Below are positions 15,864 to 23,658 of a DNA stretch of 64,000 nucleotides, piece after piece. A model generated the notes under the pieces. The model saw only the letters and a program-made list of their open reading frames with translations, searched no databases and was not told where the DNA came from. Numbering within the stretch: position 1 is the first letter of the stretch; every line of letters begins with the position of its first letter. The translations under genes were made by a program, and so were the position numbers. Source of the DNA: Natronobacterium haloterrestre (GTDB taxonomy: Archaea > Halobacteriota > Halobacteria > Halobacteriales > Natrialbaceae); assembly GCF_900112205.1 (NCBI RefSeq), contig NZ_FOKW01000013.1, positions 35,933 to 99,932 of the forward strand, written 5' to 3'.

Positions 15864-15971
15864 TGGGCCCTGACGGATTCGAACCATCGACCACTCGGTG
15901 TCTCACGCGATCGCACCGATGTCCGATCCCGTTATGAGCCGAGCGCTCTAACCAGACTGAGCTAAGGGCCC
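15864..15971 (-). tRNA. tRNA-Met (CAT, elongator) with 33-nt intron
   Basis: Acceptor GGGCCCT pairs with AGGGCCC, the D arm is GCTCAGTCTGGTTAGAGC, and the anticodon stem CTCGG pairs with CCGAG. Anticodon CAT is at 15936 to 15934. Between loop positions 37 and 38 lie about 33 extra bases (15932 to 15900), the canonical archaeal intron site cut by the splicing endonuclease; haloarchaeal elongator tRNA-Met is known to carry an intron. The T arm GATGG/CCGTC and discriminator A complete it. The exons total 75 nt. Its 3' end is the provirus boundary. Confidence 0.93.
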
Positions 15972-16099
15972 TCTACTCGGAGGAAAACGTGGCCGGAAGT
16001 TAACGCTTACTCTCCGTCTCTCGGTTTTCGACACCCTGGGCGCCGGACCGAGTGCGCCGGCGACGGGACTATGTGACCGGCGACCGAACGAACGGGTGA

Positions 16100-16408
16100 A
16101 TGCCGGATCGTCGACTCGAGCGGTTCCTGCGGTCGAAACTCCGTGAAGCGGGCGAGCAGTACGAACAGATACGGGAGTCGACGGACAGCCAACTCGAGGA
16201 GGCCCGCGAGGCGTACGAGGTGGCGAAAAACGCCCGCGCGCTCCCGTCGGACGAGGCGGGGCGTGCGAAGATCATCTGTCGGCGCTACGCCGAGAAACGG
16301 GCGGCGATGTTGGACGACCGGTACCGCCCGGCCTGTTACGAGGAAGGGCACCCGGATTGCGAGGGGTGCGTCGAGGACGTTCACGAGGGCCGGATCGAGA
16401 CGTGGTAG
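16100..16408 (+). CDS. Conserved haloarchaeal protein with C-terminal Cys cluster (DUF7091-like)
   Basis: A 102-residue protein. It is a long charged helix (RRLERFLRSKLREAGEQYEQIRES to about residue 70), then YRPACYEEGHPDCEGCVEDVHEG with three Cys and one or two His that could bind a metal. I associate it with a small haloarchaeal family of unknown function. It is the first core gene right of tRNA-Met. A function in RNA or protein binding is conceivable but not shown. Confidence 0.65.
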   Translation: MPDRRLERFLRSKLREAGEQYEQIRESTDSQLEEAREAYEVAKNARALPSDEAGRAKIICRRYAEKRAAMLDDRYRPACYEEGHPDCEGCVEDVHEGRIETW

Positions 16409-16541
16409 TTGACCGACTCGTCGGAGAAACGGAGCGGAGAATCGCGGACGCGAACGGGTTTGACGGACGGAAACCGTATATTCGAGCGTCGAGTAACCTC
16501 GAGAGTCGAATCAGCGGTCGATGAAAGGCCCGAGGGCGGCG

Positions 16542-16796
16542 TCAGCCTCTGTTTTCGTTCGGGTTCGGGCGTCCGCCGTCACCCTTCCGCTTCGGGCGCT
16601 CTTCGCTGTCGTCGTCGGCCGGGCGGAAGGCCCACGCGAGCAACGCCAGGATCATTCCCAGGCCGAGCAGGGCTGTCTCGAGGGCGGTGAGTTCGATTCC
16701 GACCCACGAGAGGACGGTCCGAAACTCGACCGCGAACGGGACGATGAACGCCGCGGCAACGAGTAGCGCCTCAGGGGAGACCCGCATCTCACGCAT
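16542..16796 (-). CDS. Small two-helix protein of ba3 oxidase operon (CbaC-like)
   Basis: An 84-residue protein with two membrane helices (about residues 10 to 27 and 37 to 58) and a charged tail. Its start lies directly behind the subunit I stop, so it is the last gene of the oxidase operon. Comparable tiny membrane proteins accompany ba3 oxidase genes in Natronomonas (cba operon). It may be an accessory subunit; the assignment is by position. Confidence 0.6.
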   Translation of the reverse strand: MREMRVSPEALLVAAAFIVPFAVEFRTVLSWVGIELTALETALLGLGMILALLAWAFRPADDDSEERPKRKGDGGRPNPNENRG

Positions 16797-18575
16797 CTAC
16801 GGGATCACCTCGATCTCGGGGAGGGCAGCGGTAACAGTCTCGAGCGAGGCGGGCAGTTCGGCGGGAAGGAACGGCGCAATGCTGACCGGGAAGCCGTTGA
16901 TCTCGTAGCCGAACAGGCCGCCGTCCTGGATCACGCTCAGTATCGGGAGCGTGTACGCGAACACGACCAGAACGACTGCGATGGTCGTCCAGAGTTTCAG
17001 GTTGTCGAGGATCAGAGGCGCATCCTCGGATCCGGAGAGGGTACCGGCGTAGGTGTTCGCCGGGATGGAACCGCTATCGGCGCGGTCTCCCATGACGGTC
17101 ACGACCATGTTCGCGAGGAACAGGACGAGCGAGAGGAACAGCAGGGTTCCCCCGAGTGCGACCTGGAGATTCAGTTCGGCGACGGAGCCGACGCCGGCCT
17201 CGAACGCGAACTCCTCGTACTGGGGTTCGGCCGTCCGGCGGGGGATGCTGAACAGACCGCCGCGGTGCATCGCGTTCGACATGAACGTCATCCCGATGAA
17301 CCACACCAGGACCTGGATCAGCGCGACCGAACGGTTCCACAGGCGCTTGCCGGTCAGTTGCGGGATGAACCAGTAGGAGGCGGCCATGAACGTCAGCGCG
17401 ACTGCGGTACCGACGGTGAGGTGGAAGTGGCCGACGACCCAGAAGGTGTTGTGGACGAGATAGTTGATGTTCATGCCGGCGTTGATCATCCCGGAGAAGC
17501 CGGCCGCGGCGAACATCAGTCCCGCAAGCGACATCCCGGTGAAGACGGGGTCGCGCCAGGGCAGGGCCTTCAGCCAGCCGAGATAGCCCGTGCCGCCGCG
17601 CTGACGGGCGCCGTGTTCCATGCTCGCGACGACGGTGAAGGCGGTCAGCAAGCTCGGCAACAGGAGGAACATCGTGTTCGTCATCGCGATGAACTTGAAC
17701 CCTTCAGCGATGCCGGGGTCGAGGTACTGATGGTGGATCCCGGTCGGCACCGAGAGGATCAGGAAGAGGACGAACACGACGCGTGCGAGCGGATCGCTGA
17801 ACAGCTTTCCACCGGCGAATTTCGGCAGCATGATGTACCACATCATGTACGCCGGCAGCAGCCAGAAGTACACGACCGGGTGGCCGAAGAACCAGAACAG
17901 CGTCCGGGTCAACAGCGGGTTGATGCCGTCGACGAGACCGAGCGTCCACGGTAGGATAAAGGCGAGGATGGCGATGGCGACGCCGAGGGTCGCGAGGTAC
18001 CACATCAGCGTCGTCGTCAGCACCATAAACGTCGGCAGCGGGATGCGTTCATCGGGGTTGTCCTGCTTCCAGGCCCACCAGGTGCGGAACCAGTCGACTC
18101 CGGCGAGCCAGCTTCCGACGACGAACAGGACGAGGCCGACGTAAAACAGCGGGTGGCCCTCGAGCGGCGCGTAGAACGTGAACAGCACGCTCGCGCTCAT
18201 GTCGATGGAGTCAGTGAAGCCGGCGAGGATCGGGACCGCCGCGAGTATCGTGCCAAGCACCATCAGGCCGTACCAGCCCCACGTAAAGCGCAGATCGACC
18301 ATCCCGCGGTCGAGGCTGGTCGTGGTCGCCCACGTGAACAGGCCCACGAGGAAGAAGATCGTGAACGTGAGCGCGAGCAACACGCCGTGTGCGGTCAGAA
18401 CGGTGTAGTAGTCGGCCGAGTCCATGAACCGGAACACGTCGGTCCGGTGAAGCGCCTGGATCAGCCCGAACAGGCCGCCGATAGTGAGCGCGATGAACGA
18501 GCTCCAGAACGCCGAGTGGATGACTTTAGATTCTTCCGGGAAGTCCTCGAAGTATGCGGTCGTCGCGTTACTCAT
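16797..18575 (-). CDS. cbaA: ba3-type cytochrome c oxidase subunit I
   Basis: A 592-residue protein with about 12 to 13 membrane helices. It reduces oxygen to water and pumps protons, using heme and copper sites in the membrane. The heme-copper ligands are visible: TAHGV for the low-spin heme, GHPVVYFW with the CuB His and cross-linked Tyr, the HH pair in GIHHQYLDPG, and VVGHFHLTVG with the high-spin and low-spin heme His. The short, B-type pattern and pairing with a short subunit II fit ba3 oxidases. It overlaps the subunit II gene by eight bases. The electron donor is probably a halocyanin. Confidence 0.92.
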   Translation of the reverse strand: MSNATTAYFEDFPEESKVIHSAFWSSFIALTIGGLFGLIQALHRTDVFRFMDSADYYTVLTAHGVLLALTFTIFFLVGLFTWATTTSLDRGMVDLRFTWGWYGLMVLGTILAAVPILAGFTDSIDMSASVLFTFYAPLEGHPLFYVGLVLFVVGSWLAGVDWFRTWWAWKQDNPDERIPLPTFMVLTTTLMWYLATLGVAIAILAFILPWTLGLVDGINPLLTRTLFWFFGHPVVYFWLLPAYMMWYIMLPKFAGGKLFSDPLARVVFVLFLILSVPTGIHHQYLDPGIAEGFKFIAMTNTMFLLLPSLLTAFTVVASMEHGARQRGGTGYLGWLKALPWRDPVFTGMSLAGLMFAAAGFSGMINAGMNINYLVHNTFWVVGHFHLTVGTAVALTFMAASYWFIPQLTGKRLWNRSVALIQVLVWFIGMTFMSNAMHRGGLFSIPRRTAEPQYEEFAFEAGVGSVAELNLQVALGGTLLFLSLVLFLANMVVTVMGDRADSGSIPANTYAGTLSGSEDAPLILDNLKLWTTIAVVLVVFAYTLPILSVIQDGGLFGYEINGFPVSIAPFLPAELPASLETVTAALPEIEVIP

Positions 18576-19383
18576 TGTCGTCCTCCGTATCGGTCGTGTC
18601 GTCGTTTTCGTCGCTTTCGTCCGTTCCGACGGTCACCTGGCCGCTCTCCTCGTAGTCGTCGACGGTGACCGTCCAGTCGTGGTCTCCCTCGCCGAGGTCC
18701 GAACTATCGACGACGAAGGTGACCTCCTCGGAGCCGTCGCCCGCGACGGTTACGTCTTCCTCGAGAGTCACGTCACCGATCTCTGCCGTGACGGTGGTAT
18801 CGAGGTCCTCTAGCTGGCCGTTCGTCACCGTAGCGGTGACCTCGATCTCCTCACCGGTCGCGACTTCGTCGGGCGCCTCGGCGGAGAGTTCGGTGAGGTC
18901 GAACTCCTCTTCGGGCGTGACGATCAGCTGGCCGGACATCTCGTGGTGTTGTGGACCGCAGTACTCGTTGCAGACGAGGCCGTACTCGCCGGGTTCGTCG
19001 AACTCGACGGTCATCGTGGAGATCTCGCCGGGAATGACCATCGTATTGACGTTCGTGCCGACGACGCTGAAGCCGTGGATCACGTCGGGACTCGTCACGT
19101 GGAAGGTGACTTCGCTGCCGGCGGGTACCTCGATGGGGCTGGGAACGAACGTGAACGTCTGTGCGCGGACGTAGACCTCGTACTCGTCCTCACCGACCTG
19201 CTGGACCCCCGGGTCGCTGAACTCCTCGTGGTCGAAGACCTCGTTGGGGTCTATCGAGCCACCCTCGTCGTCGACCATCGCGATGCCGAGGCCGATCGAC
19301 CCGTACGTGATCGTTGCAATGAAGCCAACGATCAACAGCATCGCGGCGATCAGCCACGCTTTCTCGTACGTGTGGATGTTCAT
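18568..19383 (-). CDS. cbaB: ba3-type cytochrome c oxidase subunit II (CuA)
   Basis: A 271-residue protein. One N-terminal membrane helix (about residues 10 to 32) is followed by a cupredoxin domain with the CuA motif CNEYCGPQHHEM (about 138 to 149) and the upstream His in VIHGFSV. It takes electrons from a blue copper protein and passes them to subunit I. Unusually, after the cupredoxin there is a further CARDB-like immunoglobulin-type domain (about 165 to 255; EIEVTATVTNGQLEDLDTTV) and an acidic tail. It overlaps subunit I and the small upstream gene. Confidence 0.9.
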   Translation of the reverse strand: MNIHTYEKAWLIAAMLLIVGFIATITYGSIGLGIAMVDDEGGSIDPNEVFDHEEFSDPGVQQVGEDEYEVYVRAQTFTFVPSPIEVPAGSEVTFHVTSPDVIHGFSVVGTNVNTMVIPGEISTMTVEFDEPGEYGLVCNEYCGPQHHEMSGQLIVTPEEEFDLTELSAEAPDEVATGEEIEVTATVTNGQLEDLDTTVTAEIGDVTLEEDVTVAGDGSEEVTFVVDSSDLGEGDHDWTVTVDDYEESGQVTVGTDESDENDDTTDTEDDNE

Positions 19384-19610
19384 ACGAGCCCCACCCCCAT
19401 CAGGATCGAGCTAACGACCGTCGGGTCGTTCCCGACGAATTCCACGAAGTACATGAAGAACCACAGTGCTACCAGGATCAGGAAGTACAGTCCGATGAGC
19501 ACCAACGTCCCGATCGGATCGTACTCGTCGTGACCGATCTCCTTGATCGGTCCGTCGACGTCTGCGGCCGTATCCGGCCGCTCCGTACTTTGCTCTGTCG
19601 CCGAACTCAT
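19380..19610 (-). CDS. Small single-helix oxidase subunit
   Basis: A 76-residue protein with an acidic N-terminus and one membrane helix (about residues 41 to 63, LVLIGLYFLILVALWFFMYF) followed by a short second hydrophobic end. ba3 oxidases often have a tiny single-helix subunit IIa, and this gene opens the operon, overlapping subunit II by four bases. ATG 19610 is preferred to long upstream extensions without conserved features. Confidence 0.65.
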   Translation of the reverse strand: MSSATEQSTERPDTAADVDGPIKEIGHDEYDPIGTLVLIGLYFLILVALWFFMYFVEFVGNDPTVVSSILMGVGLV

Positions 19611-19711
19611 ACGGGAGGGTAGTGAACGGGTAGGACTTACCCCTCCCTGTCGTTCCAGCAGGATGGGAACGGGTGCATCCTTTAAGTAGCCATCATACGC
19701 AGGAATACACA

Positions 19712-19933
19712 ATGACGTTCGAGGACCTCGAACCCCGACACGCAGCCGCAGCCGGACTGCTCGCATTCGTGCCGACGGTGATCTACGGCATCGGTCGTCC
19801 CGGACTCGCCGGCTTCGTTGCCACGCTCAACGTCGCGATAATCTTCGCGTCGCTGTACGTCGCGATGTCGCCAGTCGACGGCGACGGACACGACCACGGA
19901 CACGGCTCCGGCGACAACGGAACGAGTGCGTAA
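19712..19933 (+). CDS. Small membrane protein divergent from oxidase operon
   Basis: A 73-residue protein with two membrane helices (about residues 11 to 26 and 31 to 50) and a His/Asp/Gly-rich tail (DGDGHDHGHGSGDNG) that could bind copper or nickel. It stands divergent to the ba3 operon, sharing a roughly 100-base regulatory spacer with AT-rich sequence at 19680 to 19711. Placement beside an oxidase and ahead of a copper ATPase suggests a part in oxidase biogenesis or copper supply. Confidence 0.6.
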   Translation: MTFEDLEPRHAAAAGLLAFVPTVIYGIGRPGLAGFVATLNVAIIFASLYVAMSPVDGDGHDHGHGSGDNGTSA

Positions 19934-20118
19934 GCGGTCTCGAGGCGACGGCCGGCCACGGACGCTGGTCGATGCGTCGCCGGCCGAACTGTTCGACGAC
20001 GAGCCTGCATCCATGCGTTCTTCGACCGACCGACGATCGGCACCGCTCATCCGCGAGTATTACCTATCTCACCCTCGCTCGTTGCTCGAGCGGGCCGACG
20101 ACCGATCCTCCTATCCAC

Positions 20119-22749
20119 ATGGTTCGGGACACTAGCCGATCGACACCCCCGGCGGGTTCGAGCCCCGACGACGCGTCCGACCGAAACCGGTCGAGCGACG
20201 ACACCGATCTCGCCGCCGTCCCGTCCGCCGACGAACTCGGAGAGGGCGGCGGGGGAGACGACGGATCGACCGGCTGCGACCTCTGTGACCTCCCCACGCC
20301 GGAGCCGCCGATCACCGCGCCGGACGTCGACGGACGGTTCTGCTGTCGGGGCTGTCTCGAGGTGAGTCGGACGCTGTCGAACTCGGATGCGAGCGCGAAC
20401 GCCGATTCGATCGGCGCGGAACCCGACCCCGGCGCGCTCCGATCCCGGCTGGCCGACGGGGACGCGGGTTCGGAGTCCGCCGACCCCGACGACGCGCTCG
20501 AGGACGGCGAGGGCGAGGAGGCGTTCCTCTCGGTCGACGGGATGCACTGTTCGACCTGCGAGGCTTTCCTCGAGACGACTGCCGAGTCCGCCGACGGCGT
20601 CCTGGCTGCGGAGGCCAGTTACGCGACGGAGACGGTTCGGCTGGCGTACGATCCCGACCGGGTCGAAGGTGATGACCTCGCCGACGTCGTCTCCGGCTAC
20701 GGCTACACCGCGCGGGAGCGCGGACGGGGGAGCGACCGCGGGGCCGACGACGGACAGGCACTCGTGAAGTTCCTCGTCGGCGGCGGGCTGTTCGGGATGA
20801 TGGTGATGGTGTGGTACGCCGTCTTCCTCTATCCGACCTACTTCGGCTACGAGCCGGTGGCCGACTTCGGCGGCTACGACGGCTACTACGTCGCCGTCAA
20901 CATCTGGCTGATGACCTCGTTCGTGCTCTTCTACACGGGGTACCCCATCCTCCGGGGCGCGTACGTCAGCCTCCGGGCCGGGATGCCCAACATGGACCTC
21001 CTCGTCGCGACCGCGGCCGTCGGCGCGTACGCCTACAGCACGCTCGCGATGGTCCTCGGGCGGACGGACCTGTATTTCGACGTCAGCGTCGCCGTCATAC
21101 TCGTCGTCACCGGGGGCACCTACTACGAGGAACGGATCAAGCGCCGCGCGACGAACCTGTTGTCGGACCTCACCGAGCAGCAGGTCGACGAGGCCCGCCG
21201 CGAGGACGGCGAGACGGTCCCGCTCGAGAGGGTCGAACCCGGCGACCGACTGCTCGTTCGCCCCGGCGAACGGATCCCGCTGGACGGCGACCTCGTGGAA
21301 GGGACGGCCGCAGTGGACGAGTCGCTGGTGACCGGCGAGTCCCTTCCCGTCGAGAAAGCACCCGGCGATCCGGTCCGCGGGGGAACCGTCGTCACGGACG
21401 CCCCCGTCGTCGTCGAGGTGGGCGAGGACGCCGAGAGTACCCTCGACCGGCTCGTCTCCCTGTTGTGGTCGATCCAGAGTTCGCGGCCGGGCGTTCAGCG
21501 ACTCGCCGACAAGCTGGCGACGATCTTCGTCCCGCTCGTGTTGACTCTCGCGGCCGCCGCGACGGCCGTCCTGCTCGCACGGGGCTCGAGCCCCTCGGAG
21601 GCGCTGCTGGTCGGGCTGACGGTCGTGATCGTCTCCTGTCCCTGTGCCCTGGGACTGGCGACGCCGCTGGCGATCGCCTCCGGGATCCAGTCGGCGGCAA
21701 AGCGCGGAATCGTCGTCGCCGCGGAGGCGATTTTCGAGGACGCACCCGAAGTGGACGTCGTCGTGCTGGACAAGACGGGAACGCTCACGACGGGGACGAT
21801 GACGGTGACCGACGTGTACGCGGACGAAACGGAGCGTAGCGACGGACCCGACGAGACGACGCTCCTCGAGCGCGCCGGCGCCGTCGAAGCCCTCTCGGAG
21901 CACCCGATCGCGGCCGCGATCACGGAGGCCGCCTTCGGCACCCGCAGCGAGGACGGTGACGGCGGGGACGACCACCCGGACGACGAGGGCGGGGAGCCCA
22001 CCCTCCCCGCCGGCGTCAGCGCCGACGACTTCGAACGCGACCGTCGCGGCGTCAGCGGCGTCGTCGACGGCGACCGCGTCGTCGTCGGCCACCCCGACTA
22101 CCTCCGCGAGTCCGGGCTCGAGGTCCCCGATAGCCTCGAGTCGCGAATCGCGGACGCCCGAACCGCCGGCGACGTCCCCGTCGCAGTCGGCTGGGACGGC
22201 CGCGCTCGCGGCGTGATCGTCGTGGGCGACTCCCCCCGCGAGGAACTGGAACGGGCGGTCGAAACGCTCTCGAGCGGGCGCGAGGTCGTCGTCCTCACCG
22301 GCGACGAGGGCGCCGCGGCCGACCGCTTCCGGGCCGTCGAGGGGGTAAGCGAGGTCTTCGCCGGCGTCCCGCCGGAGGGGAAAGCCGAGACGGTCCGCCG
22401 GCTGCGGGCCCGCGGCACCGTCGCGATGGTCGGCGACGGGAGCAACGACGCCCCCGCGCTGGCGGCCGCCGACGTCGGCATCGCGATGGGCAGCGGGACG
22501 AAACTGGCGACCGACGCCGCCGACGCGGTGATCGTCGGCGACGACCTCGAGGCGGTTCCGGAGACGTTCGACCTCGCGGCGGGCACTCACCGCCGTATCC
22601 GACAGAACCTCGGCTGGGCGTTCTTCTACAACGCCGTCGCGATTCCGCTCGCGATCACCGGGCTCCTGAACCCGCTGTTCGCGGCGGTGGCGATGGCGAC
22701 GAGCAGCCTGCTGGTCGTGATAAACTCCGCGCGGTCGATCTCCGACTAG
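20119..22749 (+). CDS. Copper-type P1B ATPase for oxidase copper supply
   Basis: An 876-residue protein. N-terminal Cys-rich motif CDLCDLPTP...FCCRGC (about residues 53 to 78), a heavy-metal-associated domain with MHCSTC (about 141 to 146), then six to eight membrane helices, TGES phosphatase loop, CPCALGLATPL metal site (about 507), DKTGTLT phosphorylation loop (about 550), SEHPIAAAI and GDGSNDAPAL. These define a copper-transporting P-type ATPase. The N-terminal Cys cluster resembles the CcoI/FixI group that delivers copper to cytochrome oxidase, and the ba3 operon next door agrees. ATG 20119 is used because the preceding 49 codons look non-coding. Confidence 0.9.
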   Translation: MVRDTSRSTPPAGSSPDDASDRNRSSDDTDLAAVPSADELGEGGGGDDGSTGCDLCDLPTPEPPITAPDVDGRFCCRGCLEVSRTLSNSDASANADSIGAEPDPGALRSRLADGDAGSESADPDDALEDGEGEEAFLSVDGMHCSTCEAFLETTAESADGVLAAEASYATETVRLAYDPDRVEGDDLADVVSGYGYTARERGRGSDRGADDGQALVKFLVGGGLFGMMVMVWYAVFLYPTYFGYEPVADFGGYDGYYVAVNIWLMTSFVLFYTGYPILRGAYVSLRAGMPNMDLLVATAAVGAYAYSTLAMVLGRTDLYFDVSVAVILVVTGGTYYEERIKRRATNLLSDLTEQQVDEARREDGETVPLERVEPGDRLLVRPGERIPLDGDLVEGTAAVDESLVTGESLPVEKAPGDPVRGGTVVTDAPVVVEVGEDAESTLDRLVSLLWSIQSSRPGVQRLADKLATIFVPLVLTLAAAATAVLLARGSSPSEALLVGLTVVIVSCPCALGLATPLAIASGIQSAAKRGIVVAAEAIFEDAPEVDVVVLDKTGTLTTGTMTVTDVYADETERSDGPDETTLLERAGAVEALSEHPIAAAITEAAFGTRSEDGDGGDDHPDDEGGEPTLPAGVSADDFERDRRGVSGVVDGDRVVVGHPDYLRESGLEVPDSLESRIADARTAGDVPVAVGWDGRARGVIVVGDSPREELERAVETLSSGREVVVLTGDEGAAADRFRAVEGVSEVFAGVPPEGKAETVRRLRARGTVAMVGDGSNDAPALAAADVGIAMGSGTKLATDAADAVIVGDDLEAVPETFDLAAGTHRRIRQNLGWAFFYNAVAIPLAITGLLNPLFAAVAMATSSLLVVINSARSISD

Positions 22750-23006
22750 TCCTCGCGCTCGCCGCCGTTTTCGTCCTCGGCTTCTCGTTCCGTCACCACC
22801 CGGTCGACGACGGCCCGCTCGCCGTCCTCGTAGACGAAGGTCTCGCCGTCGTCCTCGTCCTCCGTCCGGCGATGACTCCCGTCACAGAACGGAAACGAGT
22901 CCGAGAGACCGCACTGACAGACCGCGACGTCTCCCTTCTCGTCGTCGATATCCGACGGATCGAGCGTTCGCGGACCGGTCGCCTCGAGTTCGACGAGTCG
23001 CGTCAT
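22746..23006 (-). CDS. CDGSH iron-sulfur protein
   Basis: An 86-residue protein. CQCGLSDSFPFCDGSH (about residues 31 to 46) supplies the three Cys and one His that bind a 2Fe-2S cluster in CDGSH proteins. The remainder is acidic. Such proteins move electrons or clusters in the cytoplasm. ATG 23006 (MTRLVELEATGP) fits the family; the longer frame adds 20 residues without conserved features. It converges on the ATPase gene with a four-base overlap of the coding ends. Confidence 0.88.
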   Translation of the reverse strand: MTRLVELEATGPRTLDPSDIDDEKGDVAVCQCGLSDSFPFCDGSHRRTEDEDDGETFVYEDGERAVVDRVVTEREAEDENGGERED

Positions 23007-23171
23007 CGTCGGACAGTCGGCCCGCCGGGAACAAAACGGTTCGCCCGCTTTCGCTGCCCGTTTCACTGCCGAGAGGGGCCGCTGTGGCGCTCGTCGGGGA
23101 CGAACGGTGAGAGCGGGACAGCGGTGGCGACACGTCGCTCCGGGGGAACGATCGGTCCCCAGACTCGAGAA

Positions 23172-23207
23172 GGAACGGGGAACGGGGAACGGGGAACGGG
23201 GAACGGT
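23172..23207. repeat. Tandem 7-bp repeat (GGGGAAC)
   Basis: About five uninterrupted copies of GGGGAAC lie in the 278-base spacer before the next gene. Slippage probably makes the copy number variable. The rest of 23007 to 23284 shows no gene. Confidence 0.8.
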
Positions 23208-23284
23208 GGAGCGGAAACGGGACGAACGACGGCCGCGGAAGACAAACTACTTGGTCGTCGTCGGTAATCTTCTGCTACCGAGAC

Positions 23285-23578
23285 ATGAGTTCGTACGCCG
23301 CGGAGGCGACGATCGCGATCGCGCTTACCGTCGTCAAGACGCTCAGCCTGCTCGTCGGCGGCATGATCACGTTCTTCGCGTTCAAGGCCTACCGCCGCAC
23401 CCGCCAGCAAGCACTCGGGTTGCTCGCGGGCGGGTTCGGCCTCGTCACGCTCGGCCTGGTGTTGGCCGGGATGCTCTACGAACTGCTGGACGTGGGGCTG
23501 ATGACCGGTATCCTCCTCGAGAGCCTCCTGATGCTCGCCGGCTTCGTGGTGATCGCGTACTCGTTGTACGTCACCTGA
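23285..23578 (+). CDS. Small three-helix membrane protein (DUF7521-like)
   Basis: A 97-residue protein with three predicted membrane helices (about residues 8 to 30, 42 to 63 and 70 to 92) and a basic loop (AYRRTRQQALG). This pattern belongs to a haloarchaeal family often found next to HTH regulators; its function is not known. No regulator is adjacent here. ATG 23285 follows a short AT-poor leader. Confidence 0.65.
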   Translation: MSSYAAEATIAIALTVVKTLSLLVGGMITFFAFKAYRRTRQQALGLLAGGFGLVTLGLVLAGMLYELLDVGLMTGILLESLLMLAGFVVIAYSLYVT

Positions 23579-23658
23579 CCTGCCCGGCAAACCACAGACG
23601 GCAGTTCCAACGCTCCAGGAACGAAATCTTTACCATCGGAACATTCAGTGTTGGGGGT

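Larger units (their letters stand above)
1..15864. mobile_element. Integrated SNJ2-like (betapleolipovirus-type) provirus, left end outside window
   Basis: The block stops at the 3' end of an intact tRNA-Met on the minus strand, a classic integration site and the one known for the temperate pleolipovirus SNJ2. Inside are a PhiH1-repressor-like regulator and a plus-strand run matching the pleolipovirus order: small four-helix membrane protein (VP3-like), Tat-exported spike with C-terminal anchor (VP4-like), small membrane proteins and a P-loop ATPase (VP8-like), all with overlapping stops and starts. Oppositely oriented is a large winged-helix protein. No integrase is visible, so the integrase and the other attachment site should lie left of base 1. 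Whether the pilins and the AT-rich gene belong to the same element is inferred from their position between viral genes and tRNA-Met. Confidence 0.78.

Noticed and set aside
1..15864. Integrase and second attachment site inside the window
   Set aside because: No tyrosine or serine recombinase motifs and no second copy of the tRNA-Met 3' end were found, so both must be outside.
15683..15916. 77-residue minus frame near tRNA-Met
   Set aside because: It starts inside the tRNA and overlaps the operon promoter and first operon gene.
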